Below are positions 11,002-20,528 of a stretch of 64,000 nt of DNA, piece after piece; the first letter of the stretch is position 1, and each line of letters begins with the position of its first letter. The notes beneath the pieces are model-generated. The model saw only the letters and a program-made list of their open reading frames with translations. It was not told where the DNA came from and did not search any database. This stretch comes from Phytophthora colocasiae (taxonomy: Eukaryota; Oomycota; Peronosporomycetes; Peronosporales; Peronosporaceae): contig JAGKQI010000052.1 of the NCBI GenBank assembly GCA_018806915.1, positions 868,001 to 932,000 on the forward strand. Reading direction: 5' to 3'. A program made the translations under genes and the position numbers.

Positions 11002-11529
11002 CTAAATTGACGCTTGAGCAATCCATAGGTGTGGAGTTTGTTCCAGGTGAATGTCTTTCGGCGGGTCAAATCCAAGTTGTCGGATCAATAGTGTAATTGT
11101 TTTACCATCACAGTCGAGTTGGTTGGCATGTTGGTAGATATACTGGTAGTGCCTCTTAAAGGACGACAGTCCGTTTGCCACGTGTGGTAGTTGCGTTTCC
11201 GTTTTCCGAAAGTGTATGTCATTCCGAAGTCTCCATGTTGCATGAAAGGCTACGGCAATCTGAACTCTCCATAGAAGTAATATCTCTTGTTGATACTTCC
11301 GCCAATTTTTGCATACATCCTGCGGCTTCGGGAAGAGCAATACTTTCCACGTCAATTCAGCTCTAAAGAATCGTGACCAGAATAACCATATCTGGCGCCA
11401 GAGCGGTTGTAAAGCAGGGCACAAGAAAAAGCAATGTTCCGTCGTCTCTAATGCTTGGCATGTTGGTCGCACACACTGCTGAATTGTTGGATTGAGCGGT
11501 GTCAGGAAGTACAACCGTGAACCCTCCAA
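11002..11529 (-). pseudogene. LINE-type retrotransposon, C-terminal tail fragment
   Basis: A 175-codon frame with a zinc-binding motif of the zf-RVT type found after LINE reverse transcriptases (CxxC-x7-H-x4-C around CQALETTEHCFFLC), followed by FHATWRLRNDIHF and the terminus IAQASI. No RT or endonuclease is attached, so this is a 5'-truncated copy. It is related to, but distinct from, the tail of the LINE at 11807-12550. A second, more degraded relative lies at 44190-44570 on the plus strand. Confidence 0.7.
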
Positions 11530-11806
11530 ATGGCATGTGAAACCTCAACAACATCTTCACACTCCGAAGGTCGCCAACGTTTCTCAAGCTGTTCGTATCA
11601 GGCTGTGGACAATTTCGTTCAGCATTTCCGTCTGCTCTTCACAGCTTCGCGACTACGTTCATGTTGCCCATTAGAATGGAGATTGGGGCGGGGAGAACTA
11701 TTCGTGTTGAATGTTTATCAGTTGCCAACGGGGTTAGCAACCGGACTTCTCAAAAAGCTAGCGGCTACTGACTGCGGGTAGTAGTGTTAGGCGGCGGGTA
11801 GTAGTG

Positions 11807-13240
11807 TTAGTCAGTGGTGCGGGAACAGGGTGGGGCTTGGAGGCAACCATTTTCGTCAGCACAGAGTACCTTCCGTCGAAGTGAGAATAGTCGTGGGTGA
11901 GCTGTAGTGAAACGATGGAACCGGGAGCCGGGCGGGAACTGATGAAGACACCTTTGAAAACGAGATCGCTCGTTCGCAGTAGAAGAACGTAGTATAGCCC
12001 GAAAGTGGCTGCTGAAAATCGAGTAAACTTGATAGATTGCATTCCGCGCTTCCAAAGGCGGCCGATTTTCAAAGTGGTGCTTGTTGCGGGCTGTCCAAAC
12101 GCAGTGGAGTGTGACACTGCGGAGAATCGTCCAGAGAATCTTGAGTTCAGGCGCGTAAGAAATCTGTGAGCGCAGCCAGGTGGGTTCTAGCGGAACACAA
12201 ACTATTTCCCAAGTAAGTGCAGGTAAGAAGAGTCTCCAGTCATCGGCAACAATGCCCCATAGCACGGCGACACGAGCACACTCGAAAAACAAGTGCTTCT
12301 CGGTCTCAACAGACGTGCAGTCAGGGTACCCGCACTGCAAGAAAGTTTCTGACGTATGTTGAAGAAACCAAAACCGAGAGCGTGTTGGCAAAAGCTTCCA
12401 ACACAAGCGGAATTGTAGATCAGCGTACACAGGAAGGACCACCTGACGAAGGTCTTTGAGCGCCAGAAGGGTGGGTATCCACCAACTTCTCTCGAGTAAA
12501 TCCAGCAAAATGATAAACAAGGGGGTGGTTTTGCAGCTCCTGCGTACCATCCATGAAGATCCGGCGGATATTGCGCTTGGTTAGAGACGGAAAAGCACTG
12601 AGCCCACCGTTTTGAAATACCCCAAACGGCGGAGCATAAGCACCTAGCATGACCGGCCCTTGTAGTAAACCATCGGGACGTACAACTTGGCCCACCAGTG
12701 TGGTTAAGTCGTCGTAAAGTCGGACAAGTTGCCGGATACGAGTGCGAAGGTTAATAGTCGGAAGAGTTAGGACAAAACGAGCCAAAAACTGCGTAACCAT
12801 GGGCCACTCTCCCCGTGAAAATAAAATCCATCAAACAGCGACAGCCAGAAGCCTTAGCTTTTGCTGCGCGGAAGTCTCGTACCGCGCCGGCCCGTACCAT
12901 CAAGGAGCACCACTTGTCCGGGTAAATCTGTATCCGAAGGAGGAATTGTGCCACACGTTTGCGTTGAGAAATCTGGTTTGGTGTTCGACACCGTCTTGAA
13001 ACTGAGCTGAGAGCTGCGGTAGTTTGGACGCCACATACCACGATGCGGCCCACCAACTTGGAATGGTTTTGAACGGTATTACAGTAGACCGCCTCGAAAA
13101 GGGGCAGGCTAGGAAATCAAATGGAGAGAGGAGCAATTCAGAGGGAAGGACACATCGAAGAAGCTCTGTGCTCGTTGCTTTCCATAGGTCACCTGGGTCC
13201 AACCAGAATAGTTGTTGTAGCACAATCACACGCTGGGTCT
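11807..13240 (-). pseudogene. LINE ORF2 C-terminal region, frameshifted
   Basis: This continues ORF2 beyond the stop at 13226 through at least three frames: 13240-12900, 12800-12420 and 12550-11807. The last frame carries a CxxC-like, H and C motif (CGYPDCTSVETEKHLFFEC), the usual zinc-binding tail of L1-type elements, and ends before the 3' untranslated repeats. The frame changes show that this copy is dead. Confidence 0.75.
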
Positions 13241-15922
13241 GGATAGTGTCCGAAAGGCTTGGAATTTGCAGGCCACCTTGTCTGAACGAAGCTTGACAGA
13301 TACTAGCTTTCGCCAGTTTGAAAATCGCCCACCAGGATCCCATTTCCGCGTAAGTAAATACTTTTCGGCAAGAAATTGTAGACGTCGGACCACAGGTCCC
13401 GGAATCGAGAAGTGAGGAGTAAAGTGCCACAAAACCGAGAATACCATGGCGTTCAAAATGAGCAGACGACCACGGAGGGTGCGTGCACGACATCCCCATC
13501 GTGCCAGGCGATTACAGACTTTAGTCTCAAGAGAGCTGCACACTTCAGTTGAGTTGACTGCTGGACCAACAGGAACACCCAGATACACCACAGAAGGCGA
13601 CGTTCCAACACCGAGCGGCGTTGAATCCGCACAGATCGTGGCTCCATTAAAAGCAACGAGCTGGGACTTGTTGAGATTCAATAGAGCTCCAGAGCCAGAG
13701 CAGTATAGCTGGACGAGCTCAACTTGGCGCAGTAATCCTGCGACCGAACTTGAGAGGAGCGTAGAATCATCAGCAAAATAGAGTCCAGTGCCAACGCAGT
13801 TAGGTCCAATTCGAATACCAACCTCCGGTAGAGCACGCAGCAGATTTCCGAGTGGCTCGATGGAAAGGACAAACAATAGGGAAGAGAGCGGGTCACCTTG
13901 TTTGACGCCTCGCGACGGTCGTAGCACCTCTTGAGGCACGCCGTTTACCGCCAAAGTCGCTTCTGTGTTGGAGTATAACAATTTTACCCAGTTTCTGAAT
14001 GTCGGTCCGCATCCAACGCGTTCCAGCACTCTGAACAGATAATTCCAATTGACGCGGTCGTACGCCTTCGCGAAGTCCAAAAACAATGCATAACCATCCT
14101 GGTTTCGCCGTTTAAGTAATTCTTGTAGATCATGGAGGAATCGGACGTGGTGATGAAGCGATCTTCCACGGACAAAGCCCTTCTGCTCAGGGTTAATTAA
14201 CTGGCAGAGATACCGTTGGAGTCGATATGCCAAAGTCTTTGATAGAATCTTCACATCCACCTGCATGAGCGAAATGGGGCGGTAGTTCCCGGGATCACGA
14301 CGATCTCCTTTCTTGTAGAGCAATGCAACGGAGGATTTACGCTGTGAGGGGAGTAGAGCACCCACCCTCAACTGGTAAGCGAATACGACGGCGAGTACCT
14401 CACCAAACGCTTCCGGATCTATCTGATAAAGTGCCGAACCTAGGCCATCTAGCCCAGGAGCCGAGTTGCGCTTGAGGTGTCGTATGGTTGCAGCCATATC
14501 GGCTCCTGTGAGAGGTTCGTCAAGCGTGATCGCGTCCTCCGCAGATAGGCTTCGATGGATAGAGTTGAGCAGCGCCGTGGTAGCGTCCTCGTTGGGAGCA
14601 ACCTCATTCATGCAGTAGCGTGGATCACCAAAGATATTTCCCCAGTGGCCTCGAAATTTCTCACTAATATCGAAGGGATCATCTGACTCGCACCCGTTGG
14701 CCAGAACAACGCTTGGTACAGCGGTTGACCGGAGAGATACATCGGGAGGGCGAAAGAAGGCAGATTTCGATGTCTCCATCTGAGTAGCGTGAAAGTCAAA
14801 GCCCTCCTCCTGTTGTCTGTGGAGATTGTCAAGCTCCAGCGCTTCCACCGCTGAAATCATTGTATCCACCGACTCCGCTGTTTCCGGTGAAGGGTCTGTC
14901 AAGTAGGATTGTTGTGCTGCTGCCATTTTCAAGCGATAACCGCGTATTAGATCGTTGTCCTGGGTCGTTTGTTGGGATTGAGCGAGTTGAAGGTGTGCAC
15001 GGATACGCCGCTTCCAGCCCTCCCAGGCACGGCCTGGATTACGGGCTTGCCCAATCGTAGATTGAAGAAGCTTGATGTCCCGAAGAATAAACTGATGGAC
15101 TTGATGAATCTCTAGCGTCTTGGGCTGCAAGCGCCAGTATCCAGGCGACGGTCGACGACGAGGGGGACCCAAGAGAACTTTAATCGCCAGATGATCACCC
15201 GTGTGAGGAGCCTGAAAGTATTTTGTGGCCTCGAAAGACGAGTCGATCCACTCGTCGCTCACAAATATATAGTCAAGGCGGTTGACCCGTGGTCGAGGAC
15301 CGGAAAATGTACGCTGACGAGGATACCTTAGCCGCCAAGGGTCCGTGACTTGTAGTGTGGCTAGCCACCCGAGTAGGAAACCTCTGGATGGGTCCAAAGC
15401 GCTCGATATGCCTCGAGAATCCAGAACTGGATCAACAGCCACATTGAAATCCCCTAGGACGATGTGGCGCGCATCTGGATCAAATTGCGTGGGCAGATCT
15501 TGGTAGAAAGCTGCACGCTCTGTAGAGTGAACCGGCGCGTAAATATTATGAATGTACACCGTTCGATTCTCTTGTACGAGTCGTACCAGAATGTAGCGGC
15601 CTGGAATAGTCACTGAAGCAACTTCCTGTGCTGATTCAACACCAGGTAGCTCAGGATGAAGTAACGTCCCGACACCACAGCTGCGAGGACCGATCGGAAC
15701 CGGACAGGAGCTGTTGCGGTCACTAACAAATAGTCGATGTCGGGATATGGACGATAGATGAAAATTAAACTTGGACAAATGATGAGTGTCTCGAAACTTG
15801 GTCTCTTGGACACCAACGATAAGGTATTGTGAAACCACCTTTTCGATGAATTTCTTTCCGTTCTGCTTGATGCCGTTGGTGTTTACCGACAGCACCGAAG
15901 CCTCGTTCCACGTTGGGCCCAC
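13226..15922 (-). CDS. LINE ORF2: AP endonuclease and reverse transcriptase
   Basis: An 898-codon frame. Endonuclease motifs in order are SVNTNGIKQN (N-terminus), VQETKF, NIYAP, GDFNV, RLDYIF and the terminal TGDHLAI (to about 15180). The reverse transcriptase follows: SAPGLDGL, a YRPISLM block, LFLDFAKAYD, a GVKQGDPLS block and the catalytic YFADDSTLL (about 13751-13777). Together these nick target DNA and prime cDNA synthesis from the cut end. The frame closes at 13226, before the expected zinc-binding tail, which follows in other frames. The upstream segment to 16619 also appears to belong to this ORF in a shifted frame. Confidence 0.88.
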   Translation of the reverse strand: MGPTWNEASVLSVNTNGIKQNGKKFIEKVVSQYLIVGVQETKFRDTHHLSKFNFHLSSISRHRLFVSDRNSSCPVPIGPRSCGVGTLLHPELPGVESAQEVASVTIPGRYILVRLVQENRTVYIHNIYAPVHSTERAAFYQDLPTQFDPDARHIVLGDFNVAVDPVLDSRGISSALDPSRGFLLGWLATLQVTDPWRLRYPRQRTFSGPRPRVNRLDYIFVSDEWIDSSFEATKYFQAPHTGDHLAIKVLLGPPRRRPSPGYWRLQPKTLEIHQVHQFILRDIKLLQSTIGQARNPGRAWEGWKRRIRAHLQLAQSQQTTQDNDLIRGYRLKMAAAQQSYLTDPSPETAESVDTMISAVEALELDNLHRQQEEGFDFHATQMETSKSAFFRPPDVSLRSTAVPSVVLANGCESDDPFDISEKFRGHWGNIFGDPRYCMNEVAPNEDATTALLNSIHRSLSAEDAITLDEPLTGADMAATIRHLKRNSAPGLDGLGSALYQIDPEAFGEVLAVVFAYQLRVGALLPSQRKSSVALLYKKGDRRDPGNYRPISLMQVDVKILSKTLAYRLQRYLCQLINPEQKGFVRGRSLHHHVRFLHDLQELLKRRNQDGYALFLDFAKAYDRVNWNYLFRVLERVGCGPTFRNWVKLLYSNTEATLAVNGVPQEVLRPSRGVKQGDPLSSLLFVLSIEPLGNLLRALPEVGIRIGPNCVGTGLYFADDSTLLSSSVAGLLRQVELVQLYCSGSGALLNLNKSQLVAFNGATICADSTPLGVGTSPSVVYLGVPVGPAVNSTEVCSSLETKVCNRLARWGCRARTLRGRLLILNAMVFSVLWHFTPHFSIPGPVVRRLQFLAEKYLLTRKWDPGGRFSNWRKLVSVKLRSDKVACKFQAFRTLSRPSV

Positions 15923-15929
15923 CTAATTT

Positions 15930-16619
15930 GCAAGCGGACACATGAGGCACTGATCCTGCACTCCACGCCAGGCCAAGCTGAGTTTCCGTCAAAAGCAATA
16001 CACCTCCTTCCCAAGGCACCCAGAACGATGATGCCTGAAGGGCCTTCAGGCAGTCAATACTAGTATGAACCAGGGACAAGTTCTCCAAGTGAGACATAAT
16101 CAGACCTCCCACTTCGCTTCGGAGTAGGCCGAGGAGAGCATTCGGGTGGAGAAAGCGGATTCCAGAGCCGCCAATCCATGGAGAATCAAAACCGTTTAAC
16201 AGATAGAGCCATCCGTCATGCTCGTGAATGCTAGGGCATGCTGCCAGAAGAAGAAGTTCGAAAAGTGCAAGAGCCTCAGAGATGCGGTAGAGCTCGAACT
16301 CACTAGAGTCAAGTAACCAGTTGTCAGCTTGGCGGAAAAGCTCCGCCCGAGTCTTCGGACACCGGTCTCCAAATTGTAACTTCCATTTGCCTGCAACTGG
16401 TGCACAGGACGCAGGGTTGCCAGCTGCCACTCCTCTAGAAATCATGTGAACGCGAATAAAATCGTTCACCAACTTGTTTTTAGTGCGTAGGAGCCGGAAA
16501 AGCATCCCCATGAACCTTAGGTGATTCTTGCACATGCTTCGACGCAAATCGTCCAGAAGTGACGGCCAGCTCCTCTGTCCGTGTGGGGTCCAGCACAGCC
16601 TCCGACGACGTGTCATCAA
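15930..16619 (-). pseudogene. LINE segment between ORF1 and the endonuclease
   Basis: An open frame of about 230 codons upstream of the endonuclease domain. It has no motif I recognise; an HEHDGWLYLLNGFD stretch is the most conspicuous. Past about 15930 it runs on as an out-of-frame shadow of the endonuclease. It may be the ORF2 N-terminus or an ORF1 continuation joined by frameshift. Confidence 0.45.
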
Positions 16620-16649
16620 GTTCGCGCTGCAGAAGCGCTTGCTGGTGTT

Positions 16650-18287
16650 CTATATCCTCCTCAAGATGCTCCACAGTCGTAGCGATTGGTACAGGGAAGT
16701 GGTTCTTCGTATTTTTCCCTTACAAACCTCGGAGAGATGCGCGAATTCATTCGACTGCCGCGTGGCCTCCGACATTGAAATGTTTTGGACCGTGATCCTG
16801 AGACTTCCATCGGTGGTGCCAAACTGAACGTCGTGTGGCTCAACTTGAACCTGGGCAGTCTCTAATACTTCCCAATAATTGGGCGACATGAACGAATTTG
16901 CAGCGGTAGTTGGTGCTTGTCTCGCCACTTTCTTGCGGGGAGGGGAGCTAAACGACGGGCTATACTGTAAACCAGTCAATCGCTGTGGATCCTCTCTTGG
17001 GCGAAGCGATAAAGTGCTCTCGTTCTCGTTACCCTCTTCGGTGGCGCCATTCACCGAGCATGGTGGTGACGGGGTCATGGATCGGGCACGTTTCTCACGA
17101 CGCATCTCCGGCACTGGGGTTGGAGTTGTGGTTGTTTCTCGGTTAGGAAGGTCAAAGCGCAGAACACGTTCCGACGCCTTATTTGGCTTGAGATGGTACT
17201 GAATAGCTTGGGCGCCTCGTGCACGAGCTGAGTACAGAATACCGCCAACGGCAATCTGATCACAAACGTGACCGTTAATCACTAGGGCGGAAGGGCACGT
17301 CGCTGAGTTAAAATAAAACCGAACGATACCCGAGGTAATCGAGTTTTCTGGTGCCCGATACGTAAAGTTGAAGTAAATGGGTTGGCAGCCACGGTCGAGG
17401 AGGCACGTGAACATTTGGCTGGCCACTTCATCCGTACGAATACCTAGAACATCCAGGTAGAACGCGTCCGAAAGTGGGTTCAGGGAGTCGAAAGTTAACG
17501 TGCGGCCCATGAAGTGGCACCGTTGACCTGCCAGAGCAGCTTTAGCTGCCTCTGTCCGTAGGTAGAGGAGCAGCGTGTTCCCAGGTTGGCGGTGAATGTG
17601 GATAACATCGCCACCTTGAACCACAGCTTGAACAGCGTCATTGTCGCGAACTCCTGTAAGACCCATAACGAGGGCAGGGCGTGACACGCCAAACAAGCCT
17701 GAGGATACGCGCGCTGATATGCTAAACAGAGCATCTGGAATGGCTTCAGGTTGCGCTTCTTTAGCTGCAGCCAAAATGGCCGCAGGGTTGTTGTTGTCGT
17801 CATCGTACAAACGACGGACGGCGGCTAGTGCGTCTGGTGACGGCAATAGCCCCTTTGGGCGTGAGCGTGAAGCTTGAGGAGACTGACTAGGCTCTTGAGT
17901 GCCTGTTACTGCCTCACGGAACGATATACGGCGAGTTGGCAGAGGAGACCCCGGGACATTACCCACAGGGAGAGTGAGTGGTGGTCGTCCGTTCTCCGCA
18001 GGGTTAGCGGGAGCTGGTGGCTCATGCTGAGTCACAGACAGAGGCCGGTCCTCAGAAGGAGGAGTATGGCAGTGCTCTGCTGCCGACACAGGAGGAGCTG
18101 TAGCTGGCGATACACACGTGGGGCCTCCGCCGGTGGGGGAGGGTGGCAGGGAGTTGTTCATGCTAGCAGAAGAGAGGGCGTCCATATGGTTGGTCTCGGT
18201 TCGTGGTGCAGAAGACGTCGCAAATCGAGAAGTTGGAAGAAGTAGTGAATGCTTCAGCTCATTCACAACTTGCCAAGTCCACAGCAA
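16650..18287 (-). CDS. LINE ORF1 protein
   Basis: A 545-codon frame upstream of ORF2 in the same orientation; an internal ATG at 18185 is an alternative start. The N-terminal third is rich in Pro and Ser, the middle third is a compact globular region (about residues 180-360), and the C-terminal part is low-complexity and basic (RREKRARSMTPSP). LINE ORF1 proteins bind the element RNA. I see no CCHC knuckle here, so that role rests on position alone. The C-terminus is probably frameshifted near 16690, where a glutamate-rich helix continues in another frame to about 16480. Confidence 0.65.
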   Translation of the reverse strand: MLWTWQVVNELKHSLLLPTSRFATSSAPRTETNHMDALSSASMNNSLPPSPTGGGPTCVSPATAPPVSAAEHCHTPPSEDRPLSVTQHEPPAPANPAENGRPPLTLPVGNVPGSPLPTRRISFREAVTGTQEPSQSPQASRSRPKGLLPSPDALAAVRRLYDDDNNNPAAILAAAKEAQPEAIPDALFSISARVSSGLFGVSRPALVMGLTGVRDNDAVQAVVQGGDVIHIHRQPGNTLLLYLRTEAAKAALAGQRCHFMGRTLTFDSLNPLSDAFYLDVLGIRTDEVASQMFTCLLDRGCQPIYFNFTYRAPENSITSGIVRFYFNSATCPSALVINGHVCDQIAVGGILYSARARGAQAIQYHLKPNKASERVLRFDLPNRETTTTPTPVPEMRREKRARSMTPSPPCSVNGATEEGNENESTLSLRPREDPQRLTGLQYSPSFSSPPRKKVARQAPTTAANSFMSPNYWEVLETAQVQVEPHDVQFGTTDGSLRITVQNISMSEATRQSNEFAHLSEVCKGKIRRTTSLYQSLRLWSILRRI

Positions 18288-18290
18288 GTA

Positions 18291-19035
18291 ATTCCCAGTG
18301 ATGATTCAAGTCTCCCGGCCAGTAGCACTAAGCGTAGCCATCACGACTGCATCGACCGCCCTAGTCCAGTCCGCACCACTCCAGTACAACCAGTACAAGC
18401 CAATTGATAACACTTGGTATCTCATCGTGAGATTATCACGCAATCTTGGCACTCCGATCCCACGATTCAGATGGTTATTTCATGGCTGATTATTCAATCA
18501 ATTTGATTGGCTTGACTATTGACTAATGGGAACTGGATTTGAATAGCTAATCTAGTCATTCGGAAAGTACATGTACTCAAACGGTTCCTGGTTGCTATTA
18601 ATACTACTGTACTTGGATCCAGGAATAACCAGTTAATCCTGCTGCATTTGTTTATAACTAACAGCGTCGCTGTATCAAATGTGGCCGCACACAAGATCAA
18701 GACGACCGCCATTCGCCTCTTGAAGTTGGCGGGCATAAAGAACTATCTCACCATAAAACTCTCACGCAATCTTGTTCACCGTGAACTTCACACTGGGACT
18801 AATTTCACGAACAGTAGCAACCAACCTTTCTCATGATGATATGATTACTGTAGCAAGAGTAAACACACTCACCAAACTAAAGCCACAGTGATGAACAAAA
18901 CAAAACCTGGGCAGCTTTACATGTAGTGAACCTATCATCGCCCCAGGGGTCCTAGGCTAGGACCAAAGCGACATCAACTACAACAGTACCAACAAGCCAC
19001 GTTCACCTGAGCGAGAGCAAGAAATCTTACAAGCT
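18291..19035. other. Intergenic region between LINE and effector gene
   Basis: No supported gene. Short motifs such as TTCCTGGTTGCTA and GGCTTGACTATTGA recur at about 44625-44650 and 52490-52525, indicating remnants of a dispersed repeat. The final part is probably upstream sequence of the effector gene at 19106. Confidence 0.5.
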
Positions 19036-19043
19036 AGAAATTA

Positions 19044-19105
19044 AGCCCACTTCGCAATTTGCCTCACAAGTACCAACCTCCTCTCCAAGACCCTCCCAAG
19101 AAACC
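19044..19105 (+). promoter_or_regulatory. Oomycete core promoter and leader of RxLR gene
   Basis: GCCCACTTCGCAATTTGC (about 19045-19062) fits the oomycete initiator followed directly by the flanking element (CAWTTT-type). The leader TCACAAGTACCAACC to the ATG is conserved in the copies upstream of the loci at 53957 and 52801 and, more loosely, 46250. Transcription should start about 55-60 bases before the start codon. Confidence 0.7.
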
Positions 19106-19591
19106 ATGCGTCTAAGTTTCATTCTCCTCGTGGCAGCCGCCTTTGTCGCCAGCCTGGATTTCACTGCAGCCAATGATGCGAGTGTTGTGAATGCCGTGAG
19201 GGGATCGACCAACCTTCACGAGGATATTGGAAATACTCGTTCTCTGAGGGTTCATAAGGAAGACGATGACCTCTTCGACGACGATGACGAAGAAGAAGAA
19301 GAGCGAATGTTCTCGGCAATGGCCGATAAGGCTAGAGCTATGGCAGCAGCGGCGAAGCTCTATGGAAAGTCGGGCGATGACCTGCTGGAGGCCATCTCGT
19401 CACTGGGTAAAAAAGAAGTGAACGCGCTCTTCAGCCAAGGCGAGTCCCACGTGAAAAATCTAATCCCAGGGTATCAGTCGGGTATGAGCCTGGATGACTT
19501 CGTTGCGGCGATGAGATCCGCTGGATTATCTGATGAAATAGAGGAAGCGCTGCAGCTGAGTTACTCGAAGTATCTCGCTCACAATATGTGA
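19106..19591 (+). CDS. Secreted RxLR-EER effector, intact
   Basis: A 161-residue protein. An N-terminal signal peptide (hydrophobic core at residues 4-19, likely cleavage near residue 22) is followed by RSLR at residues 45-48, which fits the RxLR host-targeting motif, then a long acidic run and EER at 65-67. The C-terminal domain of about 90 residues is helical and alanine-rich, ends YLAHNM and lacks Trp, so I see no typical WY fold. The start is fixed by the conserved MRLS leader shared by the paralogues. It is the only member of the family in the window with signal peptide, RxLR and EER all present. RxLR proteins act inside plant cells; the target is unknown. Paralogues or relics lie at 8998, 45329, 45810 and 53458. 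Confidence 0.92.
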   Translation: MRLSFILLVAAAFVASLDFTAANDASVVNAVRGSTNLHEDIGNTRSLRVHKEDDDLFDDDDEEEEERMFSAMADKARAMAAAAKLYGKSGDDLLEAISSLGKKEVNALFSQGESHVKNLIPGYQSGMSLDDFVAAMRSAGLSDEIEEALQLSYSKYLAHNM

Positions 19592-20055
19592 GACTTCGGC
19601 TTTAGCAGCAAACGCATAATAAAGCATCTCGATTTTGAAATCTTCATGCTTTCTGTTCTCTGTAATTTATTTCATACGGGATGAGTTTTTTTATATAAAA
19701 ACTGGTACTTCGAAGTATAGATTTGTTGTGAGATATACACGCGTGTATGCATGTACTACAGTTCACTAACGGCAATTAGTACAGTGCAATGTGGAGTTCC
19801 TCTACCAGCATGCTAACGAGCTCGATTGGTGATCGCACAACCATCACGCTATTGACCTGAGTACTAGACTTTGACTCGCCGAAAGATGTCCACCTGAACC
19901 TCGACTTTCAAACGTCAATCTACAGACTAAGCCTGATCAATCCATTTATTTCACGCACTAAAAGCAATTTGCTGATTAGAACATATACTTTACAACTTCT
20001 CTGTACGTAATGTACTGACACGGAATGTGACTAGGTACTTGCTACAAACACGGGG
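19592..20055 (+). repeat. Duplicated 3' flank of the effector gene (copy 2)
   Basis: Matches 9314-9790 with small insertions and deletions, including the AATAAAGCATCTCG signal at about 19619 and the ACACGCGTGT palindrome. It is the other half of the duplicated block. Confidence 0.85.
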
Positions 20056-20290
20056 GTGATTTTCTCGTTATTCTACCTGGTAGTGTACTACCGCTATGAG
20101 ACGCATCTACTACTGGAGATCCTAGCAACGACACTGTGCTGGCGCGGTGAATTGTGTTCTGTGGCTCGCGTACGGTTTGTTGCTGGAAGATTCGTTATCG
20201 TCCCAAATGCAGCCAATTTGCTTCTGGGCGTCGTTCAACTTGGACTGTTTTGTATTTTCCCGCGTGGGAAGAACTACGACACTGGACGTC
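20056..20290 (+). pseudogene. SWEET transporter fragment (second copy)
   Basis: This is the counterpart of 9790-10005. Frameshifted pieces read NCVLWLAYGLLLEDS and then IVPNAANLLLGVVQLGLFCIFP. Similarity to the first copy stops after the codons for NYDT at about 20284, so the acidic tail is missing. It is a non-functional relic marking the right end of the segmental duplication. Confidence 0.65.
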
Positions 20291-20528
20291 TACCAAAATA
20301 GTATTATGTACCCGCCATATCCGCAGGTGATAAGACGGCTTAAAACAAGATATATGCTGACGTATCGTAAGTGACGTCTGCCATGCATTATCCGTGCAAA
20401 TTTGTCCTGAAAACAATGTCCCTATTTGTATGAAGTTAATTTACTGAAGTGTAAATGTACCCGTCAGTTCTACCCGGACAAAATTCCTTCAGGATTATTC
20501 TTCTCATTCAACATTTGGGCGCTTTGGG
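20291..20528. other. Upstream region of the DDE nuclease gene
   Basis: No gene seen. Presumed promoter of the gene at 20529; TTCTCATTCAACATTTGGGC (about 20501-20520) resembles an oomycete initiator plus flanking element a few bases before the start codon. Confidence 0.4.

Larger units (their letters stand above)
11687..18290 (-). mobile_element. L1-like non-LTR retrotransposon (LINE)
   Basis: A long minus-strand element with ORF1 (16650-18287), an apurinic endonuclease plus reverse transcriptase ORF2 (13226-15922, extending with frameshifts to 11807) and a 3' untranslated tail down to about 11687. The tail holds a tandem pair of GCGGGTAGTAGTGTTAG (about 11774-11810). The 3' end is defined by comparison with a 5'-truncated plus-strand copy at about 43430-43795, which stops at the equivalent base. 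I could not fix the 5' boundary or a target duplication. Confidence 0.85.
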
